The notes below the pieces were generated by a model. That model worked only from the letters and a program-made list of their open reading frames with translations. It did no database searches and was not told the origin of the DNA. A stretch of DNA of 64,000 nt, from contig NZ_LGDW01000259.1 in the NCBI RefSeq assembly GCF_001280005.1, forward strand, positions 1 through 64,000, written 5' to 3'. Numbering within the stretch: the stretch's first letter is position 1; every line of letters starts with the position of its first letter. Shown one piece after another: positions 46,612 through 56,837 of this stretch. Both the position numbers and the translations under genes were made by a program. Origin of the DNA: Streptomyces sp. NRRL WC-3618. GTDB lineage: Bacteria > Actinomycetota > Actinomycetes > Streptomycetales > Streptomycetaceae.

Positions 46612-46927
46612 CGGCGGCCCGTCGGGCCAGCGCGTGCCGGGCGAGGATCTCCAGATGGGCCGGGGGTACGGCCGCGTAGCGGTCCAGCACCAGGCGCCCG
46701 CGCGCGATCAGGTCGTGCTCGGCCTCGGCTGCCAGCTCGGCGGTGTCCGAGCGGCGCAGGAGGCCCCGGACCATCCCCACGGCCGAACCCACCGTGCTCA
46801 CCGTGAGATCGGCCAGCCCGGCGACGAGGAGCACTGCCCGCTCGTCCATGCCCCCGCGTCGTCCCGCTGGTCCCGCTGAGTGCGTCATGCCGCTCCCCAT
46901 CCCCGTTCCCGTCCCGGCGTCGGTCAT
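46601..46927 (-). CDS. Small prenyl-operon protein of unknown function
   Basis: A 108-aa protein. A Gly/Thr/Met-rich start of about 25 residues precedes an amphipathic helical part (ERAVLLVAGLADLTVSTVGSAVGMVRGLLRRSDTAELAAEAEHDLIARG). It overlaps the synthetase start, so it is translated with it. I recognise no family. A membrane-associating partner for the synthetase is one possibility. Confidence 0.6.
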   Translation of the reverse strand: MTDAGTGTGMGSGMTHSAGPAGRRGGMDERAVLLVAGLADLTVSTVGSAVGMVRGLLRRSDTAELAAEAEHDLIARGRLVLDRYAAVPPAHLEILARHALARRAADDV

Positions 46928-47114
46928 ACGCCGTTCCTTCCAGCATCACGACAGGGCGGGCGGGGGAGGGGTGGAAGTCACGATCGAGTGATCACGTAGC
47001 ACGAACGTGCGGATCATCGGCCTTCATCAGTAAACAATCAGCCTTGACTGCGGCCAATATCGCTCATGAATTGTCAACTCTCCTTGTTTGTCGGGATAAG
47101 CATCGAGCCGCTGG
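46928..47114. promoter_or_regulatory. AT-rich upstream region of the prenyl operon
   Basis: The stretch 46995-47100 is the most AT-rich part of this neighbourhood. On the minus strand it contains TTGACA at about 47065-47070, and on the plus strand TTGACT at about 47043-47048. The minus-strand box could belong to the prenyl operon promoter, but no good -10 lies at 17 bases. No gene is visible between 46928 and 47114. Confidence 0.4.
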
Positions 47115-47204
47115 TCATGAGAACCGAGCGGCCATCATGAGCTCCACGGCCGCGAGTGCCGCCGCGGTCAGGAACCGTCTGCGGTCGAGAGGCTGCTCGG
47201 ACAG
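47115..47204 (-). pseudogene. Remnant of a Tat signal peptide
   Basis: A 29-codon stretch ending in TGA reads SEQPLDRRRFLTAAALAA before running out at MMAARFS. The twin-arginine pattern with the following hydrophobic run closely resembles the signal of the neighbouring fucosidase (SEPISRRRMLSGMAAM). There is no enzyme after it and only a CTG could start it. It looks like the decayed 5' end of a lost secreted enzyme on the same strand. Confidence 0.5.
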
Positions 47205-47243
47205 CCCATGGTGCTGACTCCGGTTGCGTTTCAGGGAGCGGGG

Positions 47244-47286
47244 GCATGGCAGGGGCGCGCCGTCCCGCGGCGCGCCCCTGCCATGC
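47244..47286 (-). terminator. 19-bp perfect-stem terminator after the fucosidase gene
   Basis: GCATGGCAGGGGCGCGCCG at 47244-47262 pairs perfectly with 47268-47286 around a 5-base loop. It lies 5 bases past the fucosidase stop. There is no T-tract, as is usual for high-GC actinobacterial terminators, but the stem is unusually long and stable. Confidence 0.85.
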
Positions 47287-47290
47287 GCCG

Positions 47291-49633
47291 TCACAGCGCG
47301 AGGACCTGCCAGTCCTGGTTGGACCCGCCGGTGGAGGGCCACTGGATGACGTTGGCGCCGTCGGCGGTGGAGGCGTTGGCGACGTCGGCGCACCAGCCGG
47401 TGCGGACGTTGACGAGCCGGTAGTAGCCGCTGGTGGCCGAGGGGACCAGCTTCCACCACTGGTTGTCGCCGCCGTTGTCGGACAACTGGGTCAGGGTGGC
47501 GCCCTGGGTGCCGTCGGGGCTCTGCAGGAGCTTGCCGCTCTTGGCGTTGACCAGCCGGAACGATCCGTCGATGTTCGGCAGGAGGCTCCACTGCTGGTTG
47601 GTCCCGCCGCCGTAGGGCCACTGGATGAGCGTGGCGCCGTCCGCTGTCGAGGCGTTGGCGACGTCCAGTGCCTTGCCGCTCTTGCGGTTGATCACCTTGT
47701 AGGTGCCCAGGTCCGCGGTGAAGGGACGGTCGTAGACCTCCAGGTTGCGGATCGACGCGTACACCCCGGCGGGCAGCCCGGTGACGGTGACGCGGACGTA
47801 CCGTGCCTGGGCCTGGAACGCGGCCGTCTGGACCTGGCGTGTGCCGGGGGTGGCGGTGTTGTCGACGAGCGTGGTCCACGTGCTGTTGTCGGTGGAGCCC
47901 TCGACCTTGTACCGGTAGTTGGTCTTGTCCAGTTCCCAGGAGATCCGGGTGCCGGTCAGCGGGCGGGTCGAGCCGAGGTCGACCTTGAGCCAGTGGCCGG
48001 TGCTGCCGTCGTTCGCGCACCAGCGGGTGGCGGTGGAGCCGTCGACCGCCTTGGCCGCGGTGTTGCCCTTGGACGTCTCCTCGCTGTCGGCGGTCGCGGT
48101 CTTGCCGGCGGCGATGTCGGCCGGCTGCACGGAGCGGTCCAGTGTGACCCCGACGACGCTGTCCTCGGGGATGCGGGTGCGGTTGATGCCGGTGATCGTC
48201 ACCCCGCCGTCCGCGCCCACGGTGTACGGGAGGTCGGTGCCCGCGGCGACGTCGAAGACGCGGGTGACCTGGGCGTCCCCGATCGACGGGGTGGTGAAGG
48301 AGGTGCCGCTGTAGCCGGGCAGCAGGTGGATGTAGAAGGTGTTGTCCTTGGACGTGAAGCCGTACTTGCCGTCCACCGGTTGCCAGGGGCCGCCGCGGGT
48401 GCCGTAGACGGCCTGGCCGCAGGAGGTCAGGAAGGAACCGACCCGGCGCACCGCTGCGGCCTGGTCGGCGGGGACCGTCCCGGTCCGGTCGGGACCGATG
48501 TTGAGCAGGCAGACCATGTTGCGCACCCAGGAGTTGACCAGGATGTTCATGATGGTGCCGAAGCTCATCACCGTTGCGCCGGCCTTGTAGCCCCAGGTGC
48601 CGCAGATGGTGAAGTTCTTCTCCGACAGAAGCCCTGTGCGCATGGCGCCGGTGGGGATCGAACCGCCTTCCTCGCTGATGTAGTCGCCCATCCAGCCGGA
48701 GCGCGGATTCACCACGACGTCGGGTTGGTGCTTGCGCACCACGCCCATCACACCGAGGGCACTGCCGGTGGCGGAGTCGGCATCGCTGTAGGCGGCGTCC
48801 ACCGGCCACTGATTGGCGCTGTCGCGGACCTTTCCGGGCTCCCAGAAGAAGGCGGCGTCCGCGTCCGCGCCTTGCTGGCCCAGCCAGCCGCCGTCGAAGT
48901 AGATGTCGTCGATCTTGCCGTACTTGGTCATCAGCTCCTTGACCTGCTGGTACACCTCGTTCTTCATGATCCGCGCGTTCTCCTTGTGCGCGGGATCGGT
49001 GGTGTAACCCCACTTGTTCGGCAGGCAGTTGGTGCCGGTGACGTCGTAGTAGCCGGGGTAACGCCAGCTCATCGGGGAGAAGTACAGACCCACCTTGAGC
49101 CCGGCGTCGCGCACGGCGGTGACGTACTCGCCGACCAGGTCCCGCTGCATCGGGGCCTGACCGGCATGGAAGGCGTTCGGGTGGGTGGAGGGCCACAGGG
49201 CGAAGCCCTCGTGGTGACGGGTCGTCAGAACGGTGTACTTCGCGCCCATGTCCTTGGCCAACTGGGCCCAGTCGGCCGGCTGGTAGGCGCTCGCCGTGAA
49301 CTGCTCGCTGGTCGCGTCGGTGAAGTACTTCTTGTAGTTCTCCGGCGTGACCGCCGAGTTCTCCATGTACCACTCGCCCTTGGCCGGGCCCGAGTACACC
49401 CCCCAGTGGATGAACATGCCCAGTTTGGCGTCCTGCAGCCACTGGAGCTTCTCGTTGGACTGCTGCTCGACGCCCAGCTCCGACTTGGGGATCCGCAGCG
49501 GGAGAAGGGGCAGCGGCTGGGGGGAGGAGGTGGCGGCGTGTGCGGGTGTCGCCAGCGTCGGTGAGACGGCGGCGACAACCGTCATGGCAGCCATGCCGGA
49601 CAGCATTCTGCGGCGACTGATCGGTTCGGACAA
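47291..49633 (-). CDS. Secreted GH29 alpha-L-fucosidase with F5/8-type C and ricin-type lectin domains
   Basis: A 780-aa exported enzyme. The TTG at 49633 is chosen because AGGAGA lies five bases before it; the protein then opens SEPISRRRMLSGMAAMTVVAAV, a Tat signal. The GH29 core has KLGMFIHWGVYSGPAKGEWY, TTRHHEGFALWPS and YGKIDDIYFDGGW, whose Asp in YFDGG is the expected nucleophile. A carbohydrate-binding F5/8 (CBM32) module follows (AVDGSTATRWCAND, RYVRVTVTGLPAG), then a ricin-type beta-trefoil with QxW repeats to the C-terminus. It likely removes terminal fucose from plant or other glycans outside the cell. It is the last gene of the glycan operon. Confidence 0.9.
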   Translation of the reverse strand: MSEPISRRRMLSGMAAMTVVAAVSPTLATPAHAATSSPQPLPLLPLRIPKSELGVEQQSNEKLQWLQDAKLGMFIHWGVYSGPAKGEWYMENSAVTPENYKKYFTDATSEQFTASAYQPADWAQLAKDMGAKYTVLTTRHHEGFALWPSTHPNAFHAGQAPMQRDLVGEYVTAVRDAGLKVGLYFSPMSWRYPGYYDVTGTNCLPNKWGYTTDPAHKENARIMKNEVYQQVKELMTKYGKIDDIYFDGGWLGQQGADADAAFFWEPGKVRDSANQWPVDAAYSDADSATGSALGVMGVVRKHQPDVVVNPRSGWMGDYISEEGGSIPTGAMRTGLLSEKNFTICGTWGYKAGATVMSFGTIMNILVNSWVRNMVCLLNIGPDRTGTVPADQAAAVRRVGSFLTSCGQAVYGTRGGPWQPVDGKYGFTSKDNTFYIHLLPGYSGTSFTTPSIGDAQVTRVFDVAAGTDLPYTVGADGGVTITGINRTRIPEDSVVGVTLDRSVQPADIAAGKTATADSEETSKGNTAAKAVDGSTATRWCANDGSTGHWLKVDLGSTRPLTGTRISWELDKTNYRYKVEGSTDNSTWTTLVDNTATPGTRQVQTAAFQAQARYVRVTVTGLPAGVYASIRNLEVYDRPFTADLGTYKVINRKSGKALDVANASTADGATLIQWPYGGGTNQQWSLLPNIDGSFRLVNAKSGKLLQSPDGTQGATLTQLSDNGGDNQWWKLVPSATSGYYRLVNVRTGWCADVANASTADGANVIQWPSTGGSNQDWQVLAL

Positions 49634-49861
49634 GGTTCTCTCCTGACTGTTCACAGAACGGCACCCGACCAGGCCGGCGGGGTGGTTGTTCCGATGGACT
49701 ACGGCCGGCACGTGACGGGCGCCGCCCTGAGGGCCGTCGATGACGACACCCTCGCCCCGATCTGTGCGCCGAGGTCGCTGCCGAGGACGCTCTCCGCGCC
49801 CGGACCGAAGGCGTGCGACGGGCCTCGGTGCGGCCGGGGAACTCCGCACCGCACCGTTCCG

Positions 49862-50252
49862 TCACAGGGCGTCGAGCTGCCACCGCTGGTTGGTGCCGGT
49901 ACCGGCCGGCCACTGGCTGACTCGGGCGTTGTCGGCCGTGGAGCCGTCTGCGACGTCCGCGCACCAGCCGTTGCCGACGTTGACGAGCCGGTGGTAGGCG
50001 CCGCCCGCGTCGACGAGCTTCCACCGCTGGTCGTCGCCGCGTGTCCTGCCACTGGACGAGCTGGGTGCCCTGGGCGGAGCCGCCGGGGCCGTCGAGAACC
50101 TTGCCGCTGCGGCGGGCGGCGAGGCGGAAGGAGCCGTCGGCGTTGGGCAGGAACCGCCACGGCTGGTTGGTGGCGCTCGACGAGGTGTACCGGATGTTCT
50201 TCCCGCCGTCGGCGCCCCGGCGACCCCGCTCGATGCGGGGCCGCCGGGGCAC
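49862..50252 (-). pseudogene. Frameshifted ricin-type lectin domain remnant
   Basis: Two reading frames together make one ricin-type domain. From about 50190 to 50045 one frame reads ATNQPWRFLPNADGSFRLA, then GKVLDGPGGSAQGTQLVQWQD. From about 50040 to the stop at 49862 another frame reads GDDQRWKLVDAGGAYHRLVN, then ADVADGSTADNARVSQWPAG and TNQRWQLDAL. A one- or two-base slip near 50040 separates them. No catalytic domain precedes it; the intact GH43 gene stops at 50257. It is probably what remains of a further lectin-bearing enzyme. Confidence 0.75.
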
Positions 50253-50256
50253 GCGG

Positions 50257-51822
<1,566 letters not shown>

Positions 51823-51826
<4 letters not shown>

Positions 51827-53358
51827 GGGGCGAGCGGGATGGTGATGGTGTTCCAGGACATCGGTGGCAGCAGCGCGCTCAGCCGTCCGCCGTCCGTGAC
51901 CGTGCCGGTCACCTGCTTCGGCGTCACGCGGTCCTGGTGCTGGAGCGTGTTGGCCGCGTGGCGGTCGGGGTCGGCCAGGGCGGTGTGCGTCACCTGCCCG
52001 GCCACCGGGCTGAACGCCCGCAGGTCGGCGGTGAGTTCGAGCGGACGCGTGGTGTCCCGGTTGACGGCGAAGACGGTGAGCGTCCCGTCGTCCTGCCGGA
52101 CGGCGGTCGCGTGCAGCAGGGGCACCTCGCCGTACCGGGCGGTGTCGTGGACGGGACTGTCCAGGGCGAGCCGGAGCACCTGGCCGCCACCGTGGCGGGC
52201 CGCGTCGGCGAAGGGGTAGAAGATGGTCTGCCGCCAGGCCGGGCCGCCGGGCTCGGTCATGATGGGGGCGATGACGTTGACCAACTGGGCGAGGCAGGCC
52301 GCAGTGACGCGGTCGCAGTGCCGCAGCAGGGTGATCAGCAGGCTGCCGACCACGACGGCGTCGGTGACGTTGTAGACGTCCTCGAGCTGGCGCGGCGCCA
52401 CGCTCCAGTCAGGGGTGTCGGTGTTGTTGACCGGCCGGCTCTGGTACCAGACGTTCCACTCGTCGAAGGAGAGGTTGATCCGCTTGCTCGAGCGGCGCTT
52501 GGCCCCGATGTGGTCGGCGGTGGCGACCACCCCGTCGATGAAGGCCTCCATGTCGGCGGCCGAGGCGAGGAAGCTGTCGACGTCGCCGTCGCTCTCCTCG
52601 TAGTAGGCGTGGCAGGAGATGAAGTCGACGAGGTCGTACGTGTGCTCCAGGACCGTCGCCTCCCACGCGCCGAAGGTCGGCATGGAGCGGTTGGAGCTTC
52701 CGCAGGCGACCAGTTCCAGACCGGGGTCGACATCGCGCATGGCCTTGGCGGTGACGGCGGCGAGACGGCCGTATTCGTCGGCGCTCTTGTGGCCGAGCTG
52801 CCAGGGGCCGTCCATCTCGTTGCCCAGGCACCACAGCCGGATGCCGTGCGGCTTGTCCACGCCGTGCGAGCGGCGCAGCTCGGAGAACGCCGTGCCGTCG
52901 GGGTGGTTGGTGTACTCCAGCAGGTCGAGTGCCTCCTGGAGGCCACGGGTGCCGAGGTTGACGGCCTGCATCGCCTCGACGTCGGCCTTGGCCGCGAAGC
53001 GCATGAACTCGTTCAGCCCGAACTGGTTCGTCTCCACGGTCCGCCAGGCGCCGTCGAGCCGGCGGGGCCGCTCCTCCACCGGGCCGACTCCGTCTTCCCA
53101 GCGGTAGCCGGAGACGAAGTTGCCCCCGGGATAGCGGACCATGGTGACGCCCAGTTCCCGGATCAGGGCCAGGACGTCGGTGCGCAGTCCGTCCTCGTCG
53201 GCGCTCGGGTGGTGCGGTTCGAAGACGCCGGTGTAGACGCAGCGGCCGAGATGCTCGACGAAGGATCCGAACAGCCGTGGATTCACCTCGCCGACGGTGA
53301 AGTTGGGGTCCAGATGTACGGCTGCGGCGAGCGGCGGGTGGCTGGCGGGGTTGGGCAT
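51823..53358 (-). CDS. GH51 alpha-L-arabinofuranosidase (intracellular)
   Basis: A 511-aa enzyme without a signal peptide. The GH51 opening (VNPRLFGSFVEHLGRCVYTGVFEP) and MVRYPGGNFVSGYRWEDG are clear. The acid/base is Glu181 in CLGNEMDGPWQLG, and the nucleophile is Glu300 in LSFDEWNVWYQSR. ISCHAYY lies between them. It releases arabinose from oligosaccharides taken up by the ABC transporter encoded just upstream. The gene follows the second permease after about 83 bases, within the same minus-strand unit. Confidence 0.93.
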
Positions 53359-53441
53359 GGGTCACTCCCGGATGGATCGGTGCGAAGAGTGGCGCTCTAC
53401 ACGGTTGTGGCGTTCTGTGCGGTCGCCGGGGCGCTTGGCGG

Positions 53442-54314
53442 TCAGCCCTTGATGCCGGTGTGCGCGACGCCTTCGACCAGGTAGCGCTGCAGGAAGAGGA
53501 AGACGAGCACCAGCGGCATGATGGACACGGTGGCGGCGAGGAACAGCTCGTGGATGTTGATGGTCTGCGCGGTGGTGAACGTCGACAGGGCCACCTGCAC
53601 CGTCCAGCTGGACTGGTCCTGGCCGATGACCAGCGGCCACAGGAAGGCGTTCCAGTTGGTGATGAAGGTGATCACCGCGATAGCCGAGAAGAAGCCGGTG
53701 GAGTTCGGGACGACGATCCGCCAGTACGTGCCCCAGCTGCCGAGGCCGTCGATCCGGGCGGCCTCCTCCAGTTCCTTGGGGAAGCCGAGGAAGTACTGCC
53801 GGAAGAGGAAGGCGGTGAAGCCGCTGAACAGGCCGGGCACGATGAGACCTTGCAGGCTGGAGACCCAGCCCAGTGACGACACGAGGACGAAGCTGGGTAC
53901 GAAGGTGACCGCGCTGGGGATCATGAGGGTGGCCAGCACCGCGTAGAAGATCTTGTTGGCGTGCCGGTACGGGACGCGGGCCAGCGCGTAGCCGGCCAGG
54001 GAGCAGACCAGCAGCTGTCCGGCGGTGCCGAGCACCCCGACGACGAGCGAGTTCCACATGCTGCGCGCCATGGGTACCGCGGGGTCGTCGAACAGCTCGG
54101 AGATGTTCTCCCAGTGCAGCTCGGTCGGGAAGAACTTCCAGTTCGCCCCGGTGATGTCGGCGTCGCTGGCCAGGCTGTTGCGGAGCAGCAGGTAGAACGG
54201 GACCAGGAACAGCAGGGCCGCGACGACGGCGACGGTGTAGACGGCGACGCCGCCGGCCCGTCCGCGCACCGCACGTGGACGGCCGCGGACCGGGGTGGTG
54301 GAGGAGGTGGCCAT
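53442..54314 (-). CDS. ABC sugar transporter permease (MalG type)
   Basis: A 290-aa inner-membrane protein with about six hydrophobic segments (first VAVYTVAVVAALLFLVPFYLLL at residues about 22-43). The cytoplasmic EAA loop reads EEAARIDGLGSWGTYWRIVVP, a normal site for coupling to the ATPase. Its ATG overlaps the stop of the first permease, so the two are made together. It imports an oligosaccharide with the binding protein and permease upstream. No ATPase gene is present; Streptomyces often uses a shared MsiK-type ATPase. Confidence 0.9.
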   Translation of the reverse strand: MATSSTTPVRGRPRAVRGRAGGVAVYTVAVVAALLFLVPFYLLLRNSLASDADITGANWKFFPTELHWENISELFDDPAVPMARSMWNSLVVGVLGTAGQLLVCSLAGYALARVPYRHANKIFYAVLATLMIPSAVTFVPSFVLVSSLGWVSSLQGLIVPGLFSGFTAFLFRQYFLGFPKELEEAARIDGLGSWGTYWRIVVPNSTGFFSAIAVITFITNWNAFLWPLVIGQDQSSWTVQVALSTFTTAQTINIHELFLAATVSIMPLVLVFLFLQRYLVEGVAHTGIKG

Positions 54315-55282
54315 CAGCTGTCCGCCTTTCCGAAGCCGAAGATCCTGCCCTGGAGCAGCGTCACCGTCGTGATGAGTGCCGACAGCACCAGCGCCCCGGC
54401 GCTGCCGTGGCCGAAGTCCTGACCCTGCCCGAGGGCCGTGTAGTAGAGGTAGACCAACGGTGGCCGTGCGTAAGGGGTGTTGGGCAGCAGGTTGTAGAAC
54501 TCGTCGAACGCCTGGTACGCCGCGATCAGCATGAGGAGCACCACGGCGACCGAGGTGGTGCGCAGCTGCGGCAGGGTGATGTGCCGGAAGGTCTGCCAGC
54601 CGGGCCGGGCGCCGTCCGTCCAGGCCGCTTCGTACAGTTCCTTGGGGATCTGCTGGAGGGCGGCCAGGAAGAGGATCATGTAGAAGCCCAGCTGGAGCCA
54701 GAGCCGCAGGGTGACCAGCACCATCCAGTACCAGGGCGGGGAGACGGTGCCGATCCAGGCGACGGGTTCGATGCCGAACCAGCCCAGGACGGTGTTGGCG
54801 AGACCGAAGCGCACTCCGTTGAAGATCGACAGCTTCCACACCATCGAGGCCACGACGTAGGAGCACGCGGTGGGTATGAAGAACACCGACCGGAAGAAGG
54901 CGCGGGCGACGCGGATGCGGTGGACGAGCAGCGCGAGCGCCAGCGCCAGGACGTAGGTGAGCGGGACGACGATCAGCGCGAAGAGCGTGAAGGTCCACAG
55001 GCTGTCGGTGAACGGCCCTTCGCTGAGGATGTCCGCGTAGTTGTCCAGGCCGACGAACTTCGTGGGGGCGACCGTGTTCTGGGCCTGGAAGAGGCTCAGG
55101 TAGAAGCTCCAGCCGACCGGCACGTAGACGAACAGCAGGAGACCGGCCAGGAAGGGACCCGCGAAGAGCCAGAAGGTGCGGGTGCTGCCTCGCGTCCCGT
55201 GCCTGTCACGCCTCACCTTCGCCGCGGGGCCGGGTGGCGCGGTGGCGCCCCGACGGGCGCCACCGGTGGTCGTGGTTGTCAT
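54314..55282 (-). CDS. ABC sugar transporter permease (MalF type)
   Basis: A 322-aa permease. A Thr/Gly/Arg-rich cytoplasmic start of about 35 residues is followed by six membrane segments (first TFWLFAGPFLAGLLLFVYVPV). The EAA loop reads LYEAAWTDGARPGWQTFRHITLPQL. It sits 15 bases after the binding-protein gene and overlaps the next permease. With its partner it forms the membrane channel of a CUT1-type sugar importer. Confidence 0.9.
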   Translation of the reverse strand: MTTTTTGGARRGATAPPGPAAKVRRDRHGTRGSTRTFWLFAGPFLAGLLLFVYVPVGWSFYLSLFQAQNTVAPTKFVGLDNYADILSEGPFTDSLWTFTLFALIVVPLTYVLALALALLVHRIRVARAFFRSVFFIPTACSYVVASMVWKLSIFNGVRFGLANTVLGWFGIEPVAWIGTVSPPWYWMVLVTLRLWLQLGFYMILFLAALQQIPKELYEAAWTDGARPGWQTFRHITLPQLRTTSVAVVLLMLIAAYQAFDEFYNLLPNTPYARPPLVYLYYTALGQGQDFGHGSAGALVLSALITTVTLLQGRIFGFGKADS

Positions 55283-55297
55283 GCTTGTCAGCGCCCC

Positions 55298-56569
55298 TCA
55301 GGCGATCTTCTTGAGTTCGGCCTCGACCCGGGTGCGGGCCTTGGCCACCTCGGACTCCGGGTTCTTTCCGCTGACCACGGCGTTGTTCACCATGTCCTGG
55401 GAAATCGTCGCCATGGCCTGGGTCCAGTACGGGTCGTCGTAGTGCCCGTTGGTCCCGAAGAGCTTCACCGCCTCGGCGGCGGTGCCGCTCTGCAACTTGG
55501 TGGCCTTCGCCGCCAGGCTCTTGCGCGGGGGGATGTGGAACCCGTAGGAGGTGCACCAGTCCTCCTGGAGCTTCGTCTGCTCGATCCACAGCCACTTCAC
55601 GAACGCCTTGGCCGCGTCGACGTCCTTGGCCTTGGCGCTCACATACGTGGACCAGCCGCCGTTGTAGACCACGGGGCGGCCGGCGCTGCCGATACCGGGC
55701 AGGGGGATGATGCCGAAGTCGTCGCCGAGTGCCTTCTGGATGCCGGGCATCGCCCACAAGCCGCACCACTGCATCGCCGTCAGGCCCTGGATGAACGCCG
55801 ACGGGTCGAACCAGTCGGTGGGCGCGCCGAGCAGCAGCGTCTTGCTCGTGTACAGCTCGCGCATCTTCTTCAGGCCCTCGACCGTCGCCGGGTTGTCGAA
55901 GGCGACCTTGTGGTCGGCGGTCAGCAGTTCACTGCCGGTGGCCCAGACCAGGGGACTGGCCAGGATGTCGCTGCCCGCCTTCAGGCCGAGGTACAGGCCC
56001 TTGACCCCGCCCTTGTCGAGCTTGCGGGAGGCTTCTATCAGCTCGTCGAAGGTGGTCGGGGGCTGGACGCCCGCCTTCTCCAGCAGGCTCTTGCGGTAGT
56101 ACAGGAACTGCGGGTCGTCGATCATGCGGATGCCGTAGACCTTGCCGTCCACCGAGTTGGCGGCCAGATCGCTCTCCGTGAAGTCGGACTTCACGTCCGC
56201 GATGATGTCGTCCAGCGGCACGATCTGTCCGGACTTGGCCATCTGGACGTCGGGGTGGAACTCGAAGACGTCGGGGCCGCTGCTGGAGACCAGGCCGCTG
56301 GAGAGCTTGGAGGCGTAGTCACCGGGGATCCACTGCACCGACACGTCGGCCTTGCCGTACGCCTTCGCGTACCGCAGCGCCGCCTGCTGGGTGCCCGCCT
56401 CGCCGTACTGGTGGTACCACTGGCTGATCGCCTTACCGCCGGTGGAGCCGCCGCCGCGACCAGTGTTCCCGCCGCACGCGGCGAGGAATCCCGCCGCCGC
56501 CACGGTGCCGGAGGCGCGCAGGAGGGACCTGCGGCCGAACGATCTGCTGGGGTTCTGCTCAGGGGACAT
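55298..56569 (-). CDS. Sugar-binding lipoprotein of the ABC transporter
   Basis: A 423-aa extracytoplasmic solute-binding protein. The N-terminus has a twin-arginine signal (FGRRSLLRASGTVAAAGFLAAC) with the lipobox LAAC and lipidated Cys32. The rest shows the family 1 binding-protein pattern: SQWYHQYGEAGTQQAALRY, GPDVFEFHPDVQMAKSGQIVPLD, VYGIRMIDDPQFLYYRKSLLEKAG. It is the first gene of the glycan operon and is divergent from the ROK regulator. The ligand is unknown; the neighbouring enzymes point to an arabinose- or galactose-containing oligosaccharide. Confidence 0.9.
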   Translation of the reverse strand: MSPEQNPSRSFGRRSLLRASGTVAAAGFLAACGGNTGRGGGSTGGKAISQWYHQYGEAGTQQAALRYAKAYGKADVSVQWIPGDYASKLSSGLVSSSGPDVFEFHPDVQMAKSGQIVPLDDIIADVKSDFTESDLAANSVDGKVYGIRMIDDPQFLYYRKSLLEKAGVQPPTTFDELIEASRKLDKGGVKGLYLGLKAGSDILASPLVWATGSELLTADHKVAFDNPATVEGLKKMRELYTSKTLLLGAPTDWFDPSAFIQGLTAMQWCGLWAMPGIQKALGDDFGIIPLPGIGSAGRPVVYNGGWSTYVSAKAKDVDAAKAFVKWLWIEQTKLQEDWCTSYGFHIPPRKSLAAKATKLQSGTAAEAVKLFGTNGHYDDPYWTQAMATISQDMVNNAVVSGKNPESEVAKARTRVEAELKKIA

Positions 56570-56837
56570 GGCTACCTCTGCTGTGAAGTACGGGTGTGGG
56601 TCCGAGCCTTGGGGACTGCGCCGCGACCGCGGGTGATGACGCTGTGGACGGCCGCGAAGTGGGCTGGTGAGAGCGCGACGCGAAGCCCGCGGGGTGGGGG
56701 CACGCGATCGGAGCGGGGCATTCCTGCCGCTGACGGGGTCGCAGCGAGCCGAGCGAGACGCAGGTTATGCGCGCTACACCCCTTCGTCAACAAGCCAGAA
56801 AAAGTCTGTGCACGACAGTTCCAACGGCGTGCGACCC
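56570..56837. promoter_or_regulatory. Divergent control region between the sugar-binding protein and ROK genes
   Basis: This 268-base region should hold both promoters and the ROK operator. The segment 56785-56812 (TCGTCAACAAGCCAGAAAAAG) is the least GC-rich part and is the best place to look for the operator. No exact palindrome is evident by eye. Confidence 0.4.

Noticed and set aside
47156..49564. 802-aa plus-strand frame opposite the fucosidase
   Set aside because: Shadow of the GH29 gene; no motifs, no ribosome-binding site and no signal peptide.
47115..50252. 1045-aa minus-strand frame covering the fucosidase region
   Set aside because: Most of it is an out-of-frame reading of the fucosidase. 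Only its two ends carry protein-like sequence, and those are listed as remnants.
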